A DNA stretch of 64,000 nt, from assembly GCA_913045175.1 (NCBI GenBank), contig CAJWQG010000005.1, forward strand, positions 23,078-87,077. Direction: 5' to 3'. The DNA is from an uncultured Gammaproteobacteria bacterium (GTDB taxonomy: Bacteria; Pseudomonadota; Gammaproteobacteria; Pseudomonadales; Azotimanducaceae). The notes under the pieces are model-generated. The model had not been told where the DNA came from. It saw nothing but the letters and a program-made list of their open reading frames with translations, and ran no database searches. Positions within the stretch are counted from its first letter, which is position 1, and every line of letters begins with the position of its first letter. The translations under genes were made by a program, and so were the position numbers. Shown here piece by piece: positions 38,510-48,114 of the stretch.

Positions 38510-39790
38510 TTACTCGTAGTTTTGACCCGAACAGGCGCCGCTCTTGACGTTGTAGTTGCCACAAGACAGTGGAGCCTGCCAGTCAGCAGTGATGTCCATT
38601 GACCCCGGCAAGAAATCCGACCAGGCATCGCCAGGTACGGTACCCGGTGTCTGCCAGACTGTATCGAACTGTCCGTCGTCCTGAATCTCACCAATTAAGA
38701 CTGGCTTGGTAATGTGATGGTTTGGCATCATCGTAGCCAGGCCACCGGAAAGATTAGGAACAGCAACGCCGATGATGGCATCCTGAACCGCACTAGAATC
38801 TGTAGTGCCGGCCTTCTTAACCGCCTCTACCCACATCTTGAATCCAATATAGTGCGCTTCCATAGGGTCGTTAGTGACTCGATCTTCATCATCTATAAAC
38901 GCAAGCCAGCTATCGATAAAATCATCGTTAACGTCCGCATCGACACTCATAAAATAGTTCCATGCAGCCAGGTGACCCACCAACGGACCAGTATCAATGC
39001 CGGAAAGCTCTTCTTCACCAACTGAGAATGCGATAACTGGAATGTCCTCAGCGGAAAGACCCTGATTACCTAGTTCCTTGTAAAAAGGAACGTTGGCGTC
39101 ACCGTTAATGGTCGATACCACAGCTGTCTTCTTACCCGCTGAACCAAATTTCTTAATGTCTGCGACAATTGATTGCCAATCGGCATGGCCAAAGGGCGTG
39201 TAATTTATCATTATGTCCTTGTCAGCTACACCCTTCGCTTTGAGGTACGCCTCAAGAATCTTGTTCGTGGTTCTTGGATATACGTAATCGGTTCCCGCAA
39301 GCACCCATCGCTCCGCACCAATCTCATTCATCAGATAATCGACCGCAGGAATCGCTTGCTGATTAGGCGCAGCACCGGTGTAGAAAACATTCTTAGACGA
39401 TTCCTCACCTTCATACTGTACCGGATAGAACAATAGACTGTTTAATTCTTCAAAGACTGGTAGAACTGACTTCCGTGAAACGGATGTCCAGCAACCAAAA
39501 ACGACGTCAACCTTTTCTTTCTCGATCAGTTCACGAGCTTTTTCTGCAAACAAGGGCCAATTAGAGGCTGGGTCAACGACCACAGCTTCCAGCTTTTTGC
39601 CCAGCAAGCCACCAGCAGCATTTTGCTCCTCGACCATCATCAAAATGGTGTCTTTCAATGTGGTCTCACTAATGGCCATCGTGCCCGATAGCGAGTGTAA
39701 TACACCAACCTTAATTGTATCCGCGGCTGCCCAGCTAGCACTGAAGCTTAAAACCACCACTGCGCAAACTCTTATTAGTTGTCTAACCAT
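38510..39790 (-). CDS. urtA: Urea ABC transporter substrate-binding protein UrtA
   Basis: MVRQLIRVCAVVVLSFSASWAAADTIKVGVLHSLSGTMAISETTLKDTILM; RBS GGAGGACAC before ATG at 39790. Confidence 0.95.
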   Translation of the reverse strand: MVRQLIRVCAVVVLSFSASWAAADTIKVGVLHSLSGTMAISETTLKDTILMMVEEQNAAGGLLGKKLEAVVVDPASNWPLFAEKARELIEKEKVDVVFGCWTSVSRKSVLPVFEELNSLLFYPVQYEGEESSKNVFYTGAAPNQQAIPAVDYLMNEIGAERWVLAGTDYVYPRTTNKILEAYLKAKGVADKDIMINYTPFGHADWQSIVADIKKFGSAGKKTAVVSTINGDANVPFYKELGNQGLSAEDIPVIAFSVGEEELSGIDTGPLVGHLAAWNYFMSVDADVNDDFIDSWLAFIDDEDRVTNDPMEAHYIGFKMWVEAVKKAGTTDSSAVQDAIIGVAVPNLSGGLATMMPNHHITKPVLIGEIQDDGQFDTVWQTPGTVPGDAWSDFLPGSMDITADWQAPLSCGNYNVKSGACSGQNYE

Positions 39791-39833
39791 GTGTCCTCCA
39801 AATAGAACCCTGTTTTTGTTGTTACCGATAGGT

Positions 39834-39849
39834 AGCAATAACTGAGCCA
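39834..39849 (-). promoter_or_regulatory. Candidate sigma-54 promoter for the urt-ure operon
   Basis: Minus strand TGGCTCAGTTATTGCT vs consensus TGGCACGNNNNTTGCW: GG-N10-GC spacing exact, about 45 nt upstream of the urtA ATG. Confidence 0.7.
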
Positions 39850-39919
39850 GAATACTGGCGTCAATAAGCGCACTTATTGTGCAAAAACGCACATATATAG
39901 GGATTCGGGGGTTTGGAGC

Positions 39920-39934
39920 GCACCAGGCCAGTGC
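39920..39934. promoter_or_regulatory. Candidate NtrC-binding site
   Basis: GCAC-CAGGCCA-GTGC (GCAC-N7-GTGC), about 100 bp upstream of the inferred sigma-54 start site. Confidence 0.65.
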
Positions 39935-39953
39935 GCACTAGATCACTGCTGGG

Positions 39954-40316
39954 TTATTGTCGATTCTTCATCAATGAGTTTTTAACGTGAATCTTGCCAT
40001 CGCGAAAGGTAAACAGATCACAACCATCGACTTCCAGTTTGGTTCCATCGGCCCTCGTGGCAACAATGGTCCACTCAGAACAGCCACGATTTCCATCAAC
40101 AAAATGGCTCGCGTTCTCGAAAGAAATATCCGGCAGGTCAGTCCAGACTTCTACGAATCGGCGTTTTACCGCTGCACATCCGTCAAAACGCGTACCATAT
40201 CGTTCTGCACCGCCGCCAGTTTCAAATATGCAGTCCTCGCTCATGTAGGACATAATTTTGTCGATATCATGCTCGTTCTAGGCATCCGCATATTGCTGCA
40301 GGTCATCTAAACCCAT
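39954..40316 (-). pseudogene. NTF2/SnoaL-like protein with in-frame TAG at codon 13
   Basis: MGLDDLQQYADA-TAG(40278-40280)-NEHDIDKIMSYMSEDCIFETGGGAERYGTRFDGCAAVKRRFVEVW; family members usually have ADAWN here. Confidence 0.7.
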
Positions 40317-40369
40317 GGGCTCCCCTCCCAACTAGCGAAGGAAGCCATGATGCCATGGACCCTGGGCAG

Positions 40370-40717
40370 TTAACCACCAGCTTTCAACTGATCCAACTCT
40401 TCGGCGCTCACTTGATCGATGGAGATTATCTGACAGACTTCATGTCTTGACTTCACATTGTCAAAACCAGGGCGAACAACATTATTGGTCGACGTAATCC
40501 CAATGCGTTCCGAATGACGCAACTGATGACAGCTATCGCGCAAATTAAGCACATAATGACGCGCTGGCCCAACGGTTACCGACACGCGATTGCTATCGAT
40601 GTATTTCCAATCACTGATGGTATGGACAAAATTAATACGGTCGAGCGGTGTCAATGCCAATACAGAACTGGTGAAAAACGTGCAAAGCAGCGTGGGAAAA
40701 ATGAGTCGATTCTTCAT
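40370..40717 (-). CDS. Small exported protein of unknown function (DUF6491-like pattern)
   Basis: Signal-like N-terminus and paired Cys (LRDSCHQLRHSERIGI...RHEVCQIISI). Confidence 0.5.
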   Translation of the reverse strand: MKNRLIFPTLLCTFFTSSVLALTPLDRINFVHTISDWKYIDSNRVSVTVGPARHYVLNLRDSCHQLRHSERIGITSTNNVVRPGFDNVKSRHEVCQIISIDQVSAEELDQLKAGG

Positions 40718-40846
40718 GTCTTAGTCCTTTGGATTGTCTAGGTAAATCCTAAAGGCAGGAAACTGAATCAAAACTGAACCTCATCCCTACCATTTTGCTT
40801 TCTTCAGCGTTATGGTTCTACCAGCTTTATGGTGCCGGAGGGGCCT

Positions 40847-41761
40847 ATGAAACGCCCATTACTGATTTTTGCATTCTTTACCTTAACTTTTTCTGCAACG
40901 GCCGACGAAAAAGCCACTGACCCGGCCTGGATAGACCCGGTCTGGATAGATCTTGTCGTACCTGCAGATTCCCTGGCTATCGGGCGTGCCAGTGTAGAAT
41001 CCGTATTGGATACCCCACTCGGGAAATCTGTCAGGAATAACAGAAGAAACACCTACAGCAATATGAATAAGTTCCTGAAAGATGGGTTTAATCTTTCTGC
41101 CAAAAAGCTGCGATATGCCTGGTTCGCGTTCTCGGCCTCCCAGGGAAGCATGATGTTTATACAAGGGGACTTTGACGAAGGAAAGATCACCAAAAAGATG
41201 CAGCGCAGAAAAGACTGGGACACGATTGACATCAAGAACACGCTGCAGGTATCAAACTACAAAAACGATTACGGCTCGCAACAGACAGCAGCACTGCTGC
41301 GAGATAACCTCATCGCTATGGGTTCTCGGGATGTAATGATAGAAGTTCTTGTCAGATGGCAACAAGGTCTCCAATCGCCTCCACGTCCCGGGATCGTTCA
41401 AATCGTCAACAGCGAAGCACAGGTTTCTGCCGTTGTTCTTGACCTGACACCGTTTCAACAAGCCAATCCAACCTACGCTTTGATCAACCACGCGTGGCTC
41501 GAAGGTTATATTGATAATGATGCGCACATGACAATCAGTACCGAATCTTTAAACGCTCAGGTAACACAGGGCCTTGAACAGATCCTGCGAGGGTTGCTAC
41601 AGGTCATACCGACGCGACCCGAAATACTGGCTCAGCCCCTCGCCATCGAAGCGTTAAAAAACGCCAAGATGCAACGCGACGAAGCAATCCTGAATGTGAG
41701 CACATTCATTCCTGGAGATCTGGTGATGACTCGCTTCCCGATGCAACGCCGCGCCTTGTAG
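40847..41761 (+). CDS. Exported protein of unknown function
   Basis: Signal peptide MKRPLLIFAFFTLTFSATA; no recognised domain. Confidence 0.55.
   Translation: MKRPLLIFAFFTLTFSATADEKATDPAWIDPVWIDLVVPADSLAIGRASVESVLDTPLGKSVRNNRRNTYSNMNKFLKDGFNLSAKKLRYAWFAFSASQGSMMFIQGDFDEGKITKKMQRRKDWDTIDIKNTLQVSNYKNDYGSQQTAALLRDNLIAMGSRDVMIEVLVRWQQGLQSPPRPGIVQIVNSEAQVSAVVLDLTPFQQANPTYALINHAWLEGYIDNDAHMTISTESLNAQVTQGLEQILRGLLQVIPTRPEILAQPLAIEALKNAKMQRDEAILNVSTFIPGDLVMTRFPMQRRAL
40919..40948. repeat. Imperfect 15-bp tandem repeat encoding DPAWI-DPVWI
   Basis: GACCCGGCCTGGATA / GACCCGGTCTGGATA, one mismatch. Confidence 0.7.
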
Positions 41762-41769
41762 TTTGAGGG

Positions 41770-43242
41770 TTACAACAAGTCGCAGGTTGGCTTTCTAAGA
41801 CCTGATCGGAAACTTATCGTCGTATCGAAGTCAATGTATTCATCGGAAGCAGTATCGTAGGCGGGCCAGGCGGGCAACGACGGTCCGTTCGGGTCGCCGG
41901 TTTTTGCGAACTGTACCCATAAAGAGCTTATTAGCTCCGCGAGCCGCTGGTCTTCGGCATCATCATCTTCCGGAAGATTATTAAACACATAGGCGATTTC
42001 AATTGAGTGGTACGCGGCGTCAATCGGTACCTTCGGGTTTCGCCTCGAGAAACAATAAAGGTAACCATTGCTGTTGATGTTGTGCAGCGCCGCGGCAACA
42101 TCACGCGTACTTTTCGCAAACGTTGTATCGGTAAAATAATCGGTAAACGCAGCCCTGATATCCTCGTTCGATTCTGCAGGATAGATCTCCAACAAGCTAT
42201 CCCCACTGTCTCCTGCGCGCCAGCGAACGAATGCTTCATAGTTTTCCACTGACTCAAGAACAAAGGAAAGGCCCTCCATTGCTGCCCAATAGCCACCCTC
42301 CTCGGCGTTGATTCCAAGCATGACAGGAACATCATGGGATTCTCTTCGCTCGGTTAAGACCCACTCGTCCATCACCGGTCCAAAACTGAATGCGCTTACC
42401 TGAGCGCCAGCACTCACCACTTCCTCCATGGGAATTTCATTGACTGTTTCATCCAACAAAGATGGAGCATCAAATGCTCGAAGTTTTGCCATATCATCAT
42501 CACCAGATTCAGTGAGCATCTTTTCAGCAAACCGTTCTCCCACTGTTTCAAGCATTTTGAGGGGCGGCCCCACATCAGTACCACCAGGCGCACTCTGGGA
42601 AATGGCACGATGAAACAATCCTTGCGCCAGGGGAGACACCCGAAGAAGATTGACGCTCATGGCACCAGCAGACTCCCCGAAAATGGTTACGCAATCAGGA
42701 TCACCGCCAAAGGCCGAGATGTTGTTACGTACCCAGGTCAGGGCAGCAATCTGGTCCAGCAGTCCATAGTTACCCGATACTCCAGACTTTGATTCAGAAC
42801 TAAGGAGAGGATGCGCGAAAAAACCGAAAATCCCGAGGCGATAGTTAATAGTAACAACAACGACCCCTTTACTTGCTAGCGCCGCGCCATCAAAATTGCG
42901 CTGATGACCCCAGCCGTTTTCGAAACCGCCGCCATGGATCCATACCATTACCGGGCACTGACTACCTTGTTCTCTGCACCACACGTTTAGATACAGACAG
43001 TCCTCGCTGGTACGAGGTCGCTCCTGAATTAACACGTCCGAAAAGAACCCTTCGGACTGTGGACATGCGGGACCAAATTCGGTGCAGACACGCGGCTCGT
43101 CCCAGGGTACAACCGGTTGTGGTTCAACCCATCGCAGGTCTCCCAGGGGAGGGGCTGCATAGGGGACGCCACGATACGCAGCCATGTTCGACGCTGAGTC
43201 GACCACCTCACCAACAATAGGTCCCGCTTCAATTTCGATCAC
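41770..43242 (-). CDS. Carboxylesterase type B family protein
   Basis: YRGVPYAAPPLGDLRW, SEDCLYLNVW, VMVWIHGGGF, GDPDCVTIFGESAGAMSV. Confidence 0.92.
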   Translation of the reverse strand: MIEIEAGPIVGEVVDSASNMAAYRGVPYAAPPLGDLRWVEPQPVVPWDEPRVCTEFGPACPQSEGFFSDVLIQERPRTSEDCLYLNVWCREQGSQCPVMVWIHGGGFENGWGHQRNFDGAALASKGVVVVTINYRLGIFGFFAHPLLSSESKSGVSGNYGLLDQIAALTWVRNNISAFGGDPDCVTIFGESAGAMSVNLLRVSPLAQGLFHRAISQSAPGGTDVGPPLKMLETVGERFAEKMLTESGDDDMAKLRAFDAPSLLDETVNEIPMEEVVSAGAQVSAFSFGPVMDEWVLTERRESHDVPVMLGINAEEGGYWAAMEGLSFVLESVENYEAFVRWRAGDSGDSLLEIYPAESNEDIRAAFTDYFTDTTFAKSTRDVAAALHNINSNGYLYCFSRRNPKVPIDAAYHSIEIAYVFNNLPEDDDAEDQRLAELISSLWVQFAKTGDPNGPSLPAWPAYDTASDEYIDFDTTISFRSGLRKPTCDLL

Positions 43243-44945
43243 AAATGCGCCAACGGGCCTCTTAACAGTTCCCCGGATGCGGCACCTGTGTGTTCATTGT
43301 CACGCAGTAGAATTTCGCCATTAACAACCGTAGCGAGCAACCCTTGTGCGGTTTGCTTCAGACGTGTTGCCCCCGCAGGAAGATCATTAACAACTTCAGG
43401 AAGATTTGGCGCAAAAGTCTCCGGGTCAAAAATAGCTAGGTCGCCAGCCATACCGAGCCGCAGCAAACCCCGATCATGCAGTCCCCATTGGGACGCGGTA
43501 TCGAAGGTCACATATCGAACTGCCTCCTCAAGACTAAGCGCCTGCTCCTCACGAACCCACTGGCTAAAGATATTGGTTTGCAGCGAACTATCCATAATTT
43601 GTGATACGTGTGCACCAGAATCAGAGAACGTCACGACAGAACGCGGGTGCTTCATCATCTCAATCACGTCCGCATCATCATGATTATTGATGGGTGAACG
43701 AAACAAGGCTTTGAACTTCGACTCCAACGCAATATCGATCAAAGCCTCGACCGGGGAAACTCCCCTGCCCTTGGCAATGTCAGCGAGTGACTCGCCAGGC
43801 TGGGTGAGATCAGTCATATGAAAGACCCAGTCCCAGTCGGGCGGCATGATGGTATGGCCGCCGCGCTTATGACGAGAGCTGGCGCCACTGGCCTCGGCAA
43901 TCAGTTTCTCCCGCAGACTAGCGTCTGAAAAGCTGACACGCTGTTCCGAAAGTGGAAGCCTGCGAATGTCACGCCACACATCCCAGCTATCGAACGGTGT
44001 ATGCGCTTCGAAGCTGTAAATAATATTTAGAGAGCGGGAGTGAACCTGGGCAAACATCCGGCCGCCGGCCTCTGCAACCTCGTCCAGCAGGTCAAAATAG
44101 GAACGCCAAACCTCCGGTGCCTCTCTTTTTGCGAACATGCCCCAGGTAATGGGCACCCCGGACTCAACCGCCAATGATTTCAGGCGCTGGTGGTACTCAC
44201 GAACATTCTCCGGGTCCCTGCCATGATTTTCTCCGGCGATCTCAAAAATGCCAGCCCCGGTTTTACCCATGGCATTCACAATGTGGCGAACTTCCTCCCA
44301 ACCAGCGACGCGACTCGCCACAGGCTTGTGGTCCGAAGTCTCATGGTTTGGCGAGCGAGACGTCGTAAACCCGATCGCACCAGCACGAACGGCTTCCTGA
44401 ACCATCTGACACATCTGCTGAACTTCGGCTTCGGTTGCCTCTTCTTCAAATGCCCGCGCACCCATAACATAGGTACGCAATGCGGAGTGTCCTATATAGC
44501 CTGCATAGTTTATGCCTTTGGGAAGGCTATCGAGAACATCCAGATACTCTGGAAAGGTTTCCCAACGCCAGTTGATGCCGGCCAGCATCGCTTCCCTGGC
44601 GATATCCTCAGCCCGTTCAAGATTGCGAAACACGAGATCGGCCTCATCTTCACGACAGGGCGCCAGGGTGAACCCGCAATTGCCCATAACGACGGATGTT
44701 ACCCCGTGGTAGCAGGAACATGAGCCAATAGGATCCCAAAATACCTGTGCATCCATATGGGTATGACCGTCAACAAAACCTGGCGCAACCACATGACCTT
44801 CGGCATCCAATGTTTCCTTAGCCCGCTCATTAATACGACCGATGCGCGTGATTTTGCCATCGGTAATTCCCACGTCAGCCCTAAATCGCGGCGTCCCGGA
44901 ACCATCAATAACGGTTCCGTTCTTGACTAAAAGGTCGTAAGTCAT
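43239..44945 (-). CDS. N-acyl-D-amino-acid deacylase-like amidohydrolase
   Basis: YDLLVKNGTVIDGSGTPRFRADVGI, VVAPGFVDGHTHMDAQVFWDP, GVTSVVMGNCGFTLAP. Confidence 0.88.
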   Translation of the reverse strand: MTYDLLVKNGTVIDGSGTPRFRADVGITDGKITRIGRINERAKETLDAEGHVVAPGFVDGHTHMDAQVFWDPIGSCSCYHGVTSVVMGNCGFTLAPCREDEADLVFRNLERAEDIAREAMLAGINWRWETFPEYLDVLDSLPKGINYAGYIGHSALRTYVMGARAFEEEATEAEVQQMCQMVQEAVRAGAIGFTTSRSPNHETSDHKPVASRVAGWEEVRHIVNAMGKTGAGIFEIAGENHGRDPENVREYHQRLKSLAVESGVPITWGMFAKREAPEVWRSYFDLLDEVAEAGGRMFAQVHSRSLNIIYSFEAHTPFDSWDVWRDIRRLPLSEQRVSFSDASLREKLIAEASGASSRHKRGGHTIMPPDWDWVFHMTDLTQPGESLADIAKGRGVSPVEALIDIALESKFKALFRSPINNHDDADVIEMMKHPRSVVTFSDSGAHVSQIMDSSLQTNIFSQWVREEQALSLEEAVRYVTFDTASQWGLHDRGLLRLGMAGDLAIFDPETFAPNLPEVVNDLPAGATRLKQTAQGLLATVVNGEILLRDNEHTGAASGELLRGPLAHL

Positions 44946-45027
44946 AATGTTCCCCTAGCACAGTGATTCCTTACAATAATCTTTTTTCTAGACCTTGCAC
45001 AACCCAGAGGCTAGAGTTCAGCCTGTG

Positions 45028-46875
45028 ATGAAAACACTACTTATTTTATCTCTCCTGGTTTCCTGGTCCGGCGACCTATTTGGGGGAACGCTGGACGGCG
45101 TTGCCGGCCAGCACGCCATTGCCATGCACGGCCAGGTCAAGTACCCCGCCGGATTCGAGCACTTTGACTATGCAAACCCTGACGCCCCGAAAGGGGGAAC
45201 GATGCGCATGCATAGTATCGGCACCTTCGATTCCTTAAACGGTTTTATCGTAAAAGGAAATTCTGCCAGTGACGTAGGCCTGATATACAACTCGCTTGCC
45301 GCCCGGTCTGCAGACGAGGCGCTCAGCCAATACGGTGAATTAGCCGAAGAGATCTATATGCCGGAAGATCGCTCATGGGTGGCTTTCAAACTTCGTGACA
45401 ACGCAAGGTGGCACGATGGAGAAAAGGTTTCTGTGGACGATGTTATCTGGACCTTCAACGCGCTGCTCAAGGATGGACTGCCGTTTTATCGTTTTTATTA
45501 CGGTAATGTGCAGGAGGTCATCAAGGTCCACGATGACATTGTACGTTTCAACTTCAAGCCAGGGGAAAACCACGAATTACCATTGATCCTTGGACAGCTG
45601 GTGGTTTTACCCAAACACTACTGGGCAGATCGGGATTTCACCAAGACAACACTGGAGCCGCCGCTTGGCTCTGGACCATACCGGGTAGCAACGTTCGAAC
45701 CAGGACGATCCCTAACTTTAGAACGAGCCGAAGATTACTGGGGCAAAAATATTCCCGTTCATAAAGGGCAATTCAATTTTGGTGAGATTCGTATCGACTA
45801 CTATCGAGACAGTGATATCGCACTCGAAGCCTTTAAATCCGGCGAATACGATTACCGACGGGAACAATCTGCCAAGAACTGGGCGACCGGATACAAAGTC
45901 GCCGCTGTGAAAAACGGTTTAATCGTACAACGCAAATTCGACCACAACCGTACTGCTGGCATGCAAGGGTTTGTGTACAACACGCGGCGCGAGATTTTCA
46001 GTGACATCCGGGTCCGCCAGGCACTCGTATACGCCTTTGATTTCGAGTGGTCCAATCAAAATCTTTTTTACAATCAGTACGCCAGGTCGAGGAGTTACTT
46101 TGATAACTCTGAACTCTCTGCTACCGCGCTACCAGGTGCCGATGAACTAAAATTTCTACACCCTTTGAAAGCGTTATTGCCCGCCGAGGTATTTACTACC
46201 GCCTACGAGCCACCAAAAGGTGGAGGCCCACGTCCGATGCGTGGAAACCTGAGGGCCGCGGGGAAACTACTCAATGAGGCCGGATGGGTAATTCGAGATG
46301 GGAAACGCGTTAACAGCCAAACGGGCAAGCCTCTGACATTCGAGGTGATGCTGGTAAGCCCAAGTTGGGAGCGTACCGTTTTACCCTTTGGTAGGAACCT
46401 TGAGAAACTGGGCGTGAAACTCACCGTACGAACGGTAGATACATCCCAGTATCGCCAGCGTCTTGATACCTACGATTTCGACATGATTGTCCATGTATTC
46501 GGCCAGTCGCTATCTCCAGGAAACGAACAGCGGTCTTTCTGGGGTTCCGAAGCCGCGGGTCTCGAAGGTGGACGTAACTACATTGGTATAAATGATCCCG
46601 CCATTGACGCATTAATTGAACACGTGATCGAAGCTCAGGACCGCAGTGAACTCGTTGCGGCAACTCGTGCACTGGACCGTGCGCTGCAGTGGGGACACTG
46701 GGTAATTCCCCACTGGCATGCCACCTATGACCGGGTTGCCTTTTGGAACAAGTTTGGCCAACCGGAGATCACACCATCCAGGGGATTTCAGCTTCTTTAT
46801 TGGTGGGTTGATCCCGCCAGGGCGGCTGTGCTTACCGACAAGTTAGAGTCAGAGGCCCGAGCCCCCAGAAACTAG
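45028..46875 (+). CDS. yejA: Peptide ABC transporter substrate-binding protein (YejA-like)
   Basis: HAIAMHGQVKYPAGFEHFDYANPDAPKGGTMRM, DNARWHDGEKVSVDDVIWTF, GSGPYRVATFEPGRSLTLERAEDYWGKN. Confidence 0.88.
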   Translation: MKTLLILSLLVSWSGDLFGGTLDGVAGQHAIAMHGQVKYPAGFEHFDYANPDAPKGGTMRMHSIGTFDSLNGFIVKGNSASDVGLIYNSLAARSADEALSQYGELAEEIYMPEDRSWVAFKLRDNARWHDGEKVSVDDVIWTFNALLKDGLPFYRFYYGNVQEVIKVHDDIVRFNFKPGENHELPLILGQLVVLPKHYWADRDFTKTTLEPPLGSGPYRVATFEPGRSLTLERAEDYWGKNIPVHKGQFNFGEIRIDYYRDSDIALEAFKSGEYDYRREQSAKNWATGYKVAAVKNGLIVQRKFDHNRTAGMQGFVYNTRREIFSDIRVRQALVYAFDFEWSNQNLFYNQYARSRSYFDNSELSATALPGADELKFLHPLKALLPAEVFTTAYEPPKGGGPRPMRGNLRAAGKLLNEAGWVIRDGKRVNSQTGKPLTFEVMLVSPSWERTVLPFGRNLEKLGVKLTVRTVDTSQYRQRLDTYDFDMIVHVFGQSLSPGNEQRSFWGSEAAGLEGGRNYIGINDPAIDALIEHVIEAQDRSELVAATRALDRALQWGHWVIPHWHATYDRVAFWNKFGQPEITPSRGFQLLYWWVDPARAAVLTDKLESEARAPRN

Positions 46876-47004
46876 CCAATTCTCGCCCGCAAGCTCAGCG
46901 TCGTGCCTCTAGTTTCTTTGCAAGTAATAGTTTTTTTAACAATTTCCTTTGGAATCTCGCATCTCCTCGCGCAGAATCACGACTTTGTGGACAGAAACTA
47001 GTTA

Positions 47005-48114
47005 ATGTATCCCTACATACTTCGCCGTCTGCTGCTGATAGTACCAACGCTATTCGGCATCATGGTCATCAACTTCATCGTCATACAGTTCGTACCCGGC
47101 GGACCAGTGGAGCAGATGATCGCCCAGCTGACAGGAGATGATGTCGCCGCGACAGCTCGCTTCGGTGGTGGTGCCACGCAGGAAACCGGCGACACCTCCC
47201 AAAGACCAGACATAGGGTCTGAATCCACCTCGCGCTACCGAGGTGCACAGGGTCTACCCCCTGACCTTATCCTTGAGATCGAACAGCAGTTCGGACTCGA
47301 CAAGCCAGCCCACGAGCGATTAATGATAATGATGGGCAACTACATTCGCTTTGATTTTGGTGATAGCTACTTTCAGGACCGCTCGGTAGCCCAGCTACTG
47401 GTCGACAAACTGCCTGTGTCGATCTCCCTTGGGCTGTGGACGACGCTACTGGTCTATCTCATCTCCATTCCCCTGGGCGTCGCCAAAGCAGTAAGAGATG
47501 GCTCACGCTTTGACGTGTGGACTTCGGGTCTCGTGATATTTGGCAATGCCGTACCAGGCTTTTTATTCGCTATCCTGCTGATCATCCTGTTTGCTGGTGG
47601 CAGATATCTGGACTGGTTTCCACTGCGCGGGCTTTTTTCCACAGGATGGGAGGACCTGCACTGGTTTGAGCAGATTAAGGATTATTTCTGGCACCTGACG
47701 CTGCCACTACTAAGCATGGTCATCGGCGGCTTTGCAGGTCTTACCATGTTAACCAAGAACTCCTTCCTCGAAGAGATCAACAAACAATATGTTATTACCG
47801 CGCGAGCAAAAGGACTGACCGAACGACGCATGCTCTATGGTCATGTATTCAGAAACGCAATGCTGATCGTTATTGCCGGATTTCCATCAGCATTTATCGG
47901 AATTTTCTTTACCGGCTCTCTCTTAACCGAGGTAATTTTTTCTCTCGATGGTATTGGGCTGTTGGGTTTTGAAGCGGCGCTCACCAGGGATTACCCGGTA
48001 ATGTTTGGCACGTTATTCCTATTCACCCTGCTCGGGCTAGTCATGGGCATTATCAGCGACGTGATGTACCACCTGGTGGATCCGCGTATCGATTTTGAGA
48101 CGCGAGAAACCTGA
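47005..48114 (+). CDS. yejB: Peptide ABC transporter permease (YejB-like)
   Basis: MYPYILRRLLLIVPTLFGIMVINFIVIQFVPGGPVEQ; LTMLTKNSFLEEINKQYVITARAKGLTE. Confidence 0.92.
   Translation: MYPYILRRLLLIVPTLFGIMVINFIVIQFVPGGPVEQMIAQLTGDDVAATARFGGGATQETGDTSQRPDIGSESTSRYRGAQGLPPDLILEIEQQFGLDKPAHERLMIMMGNYIRFDFGDSYFQDRSVAQLLVDKLPVSISLGLWTTLLVYLISIPLGVAKAVRDGSRFDVWTSGLVIFGNAVPGFLFAILLIILFAGGRYLDWFPLRGLFSTGWEDLHWFEQIKDYFWHLTLPLLSMVIGGFAGLTMLTKNSFLEEINKQYVITARAKGLTERRMLYGHVFRNAMLIVIAGFPSAFIGIFFTGSLLTEVIFSLDGIGLLGFEAALTRDYPVMFGTLFLFTLLGLVMGIISDVMYHLVDPRIDFETRET

Noticed and set aside
39870-39900. Alternative sigma-54 promoter on the minus strand (ATGTGCGTTTTTGCA)
   Set aside because: Lacks the GG of the -24 element at correct spacing; the site at 39834-39849 fits much better.
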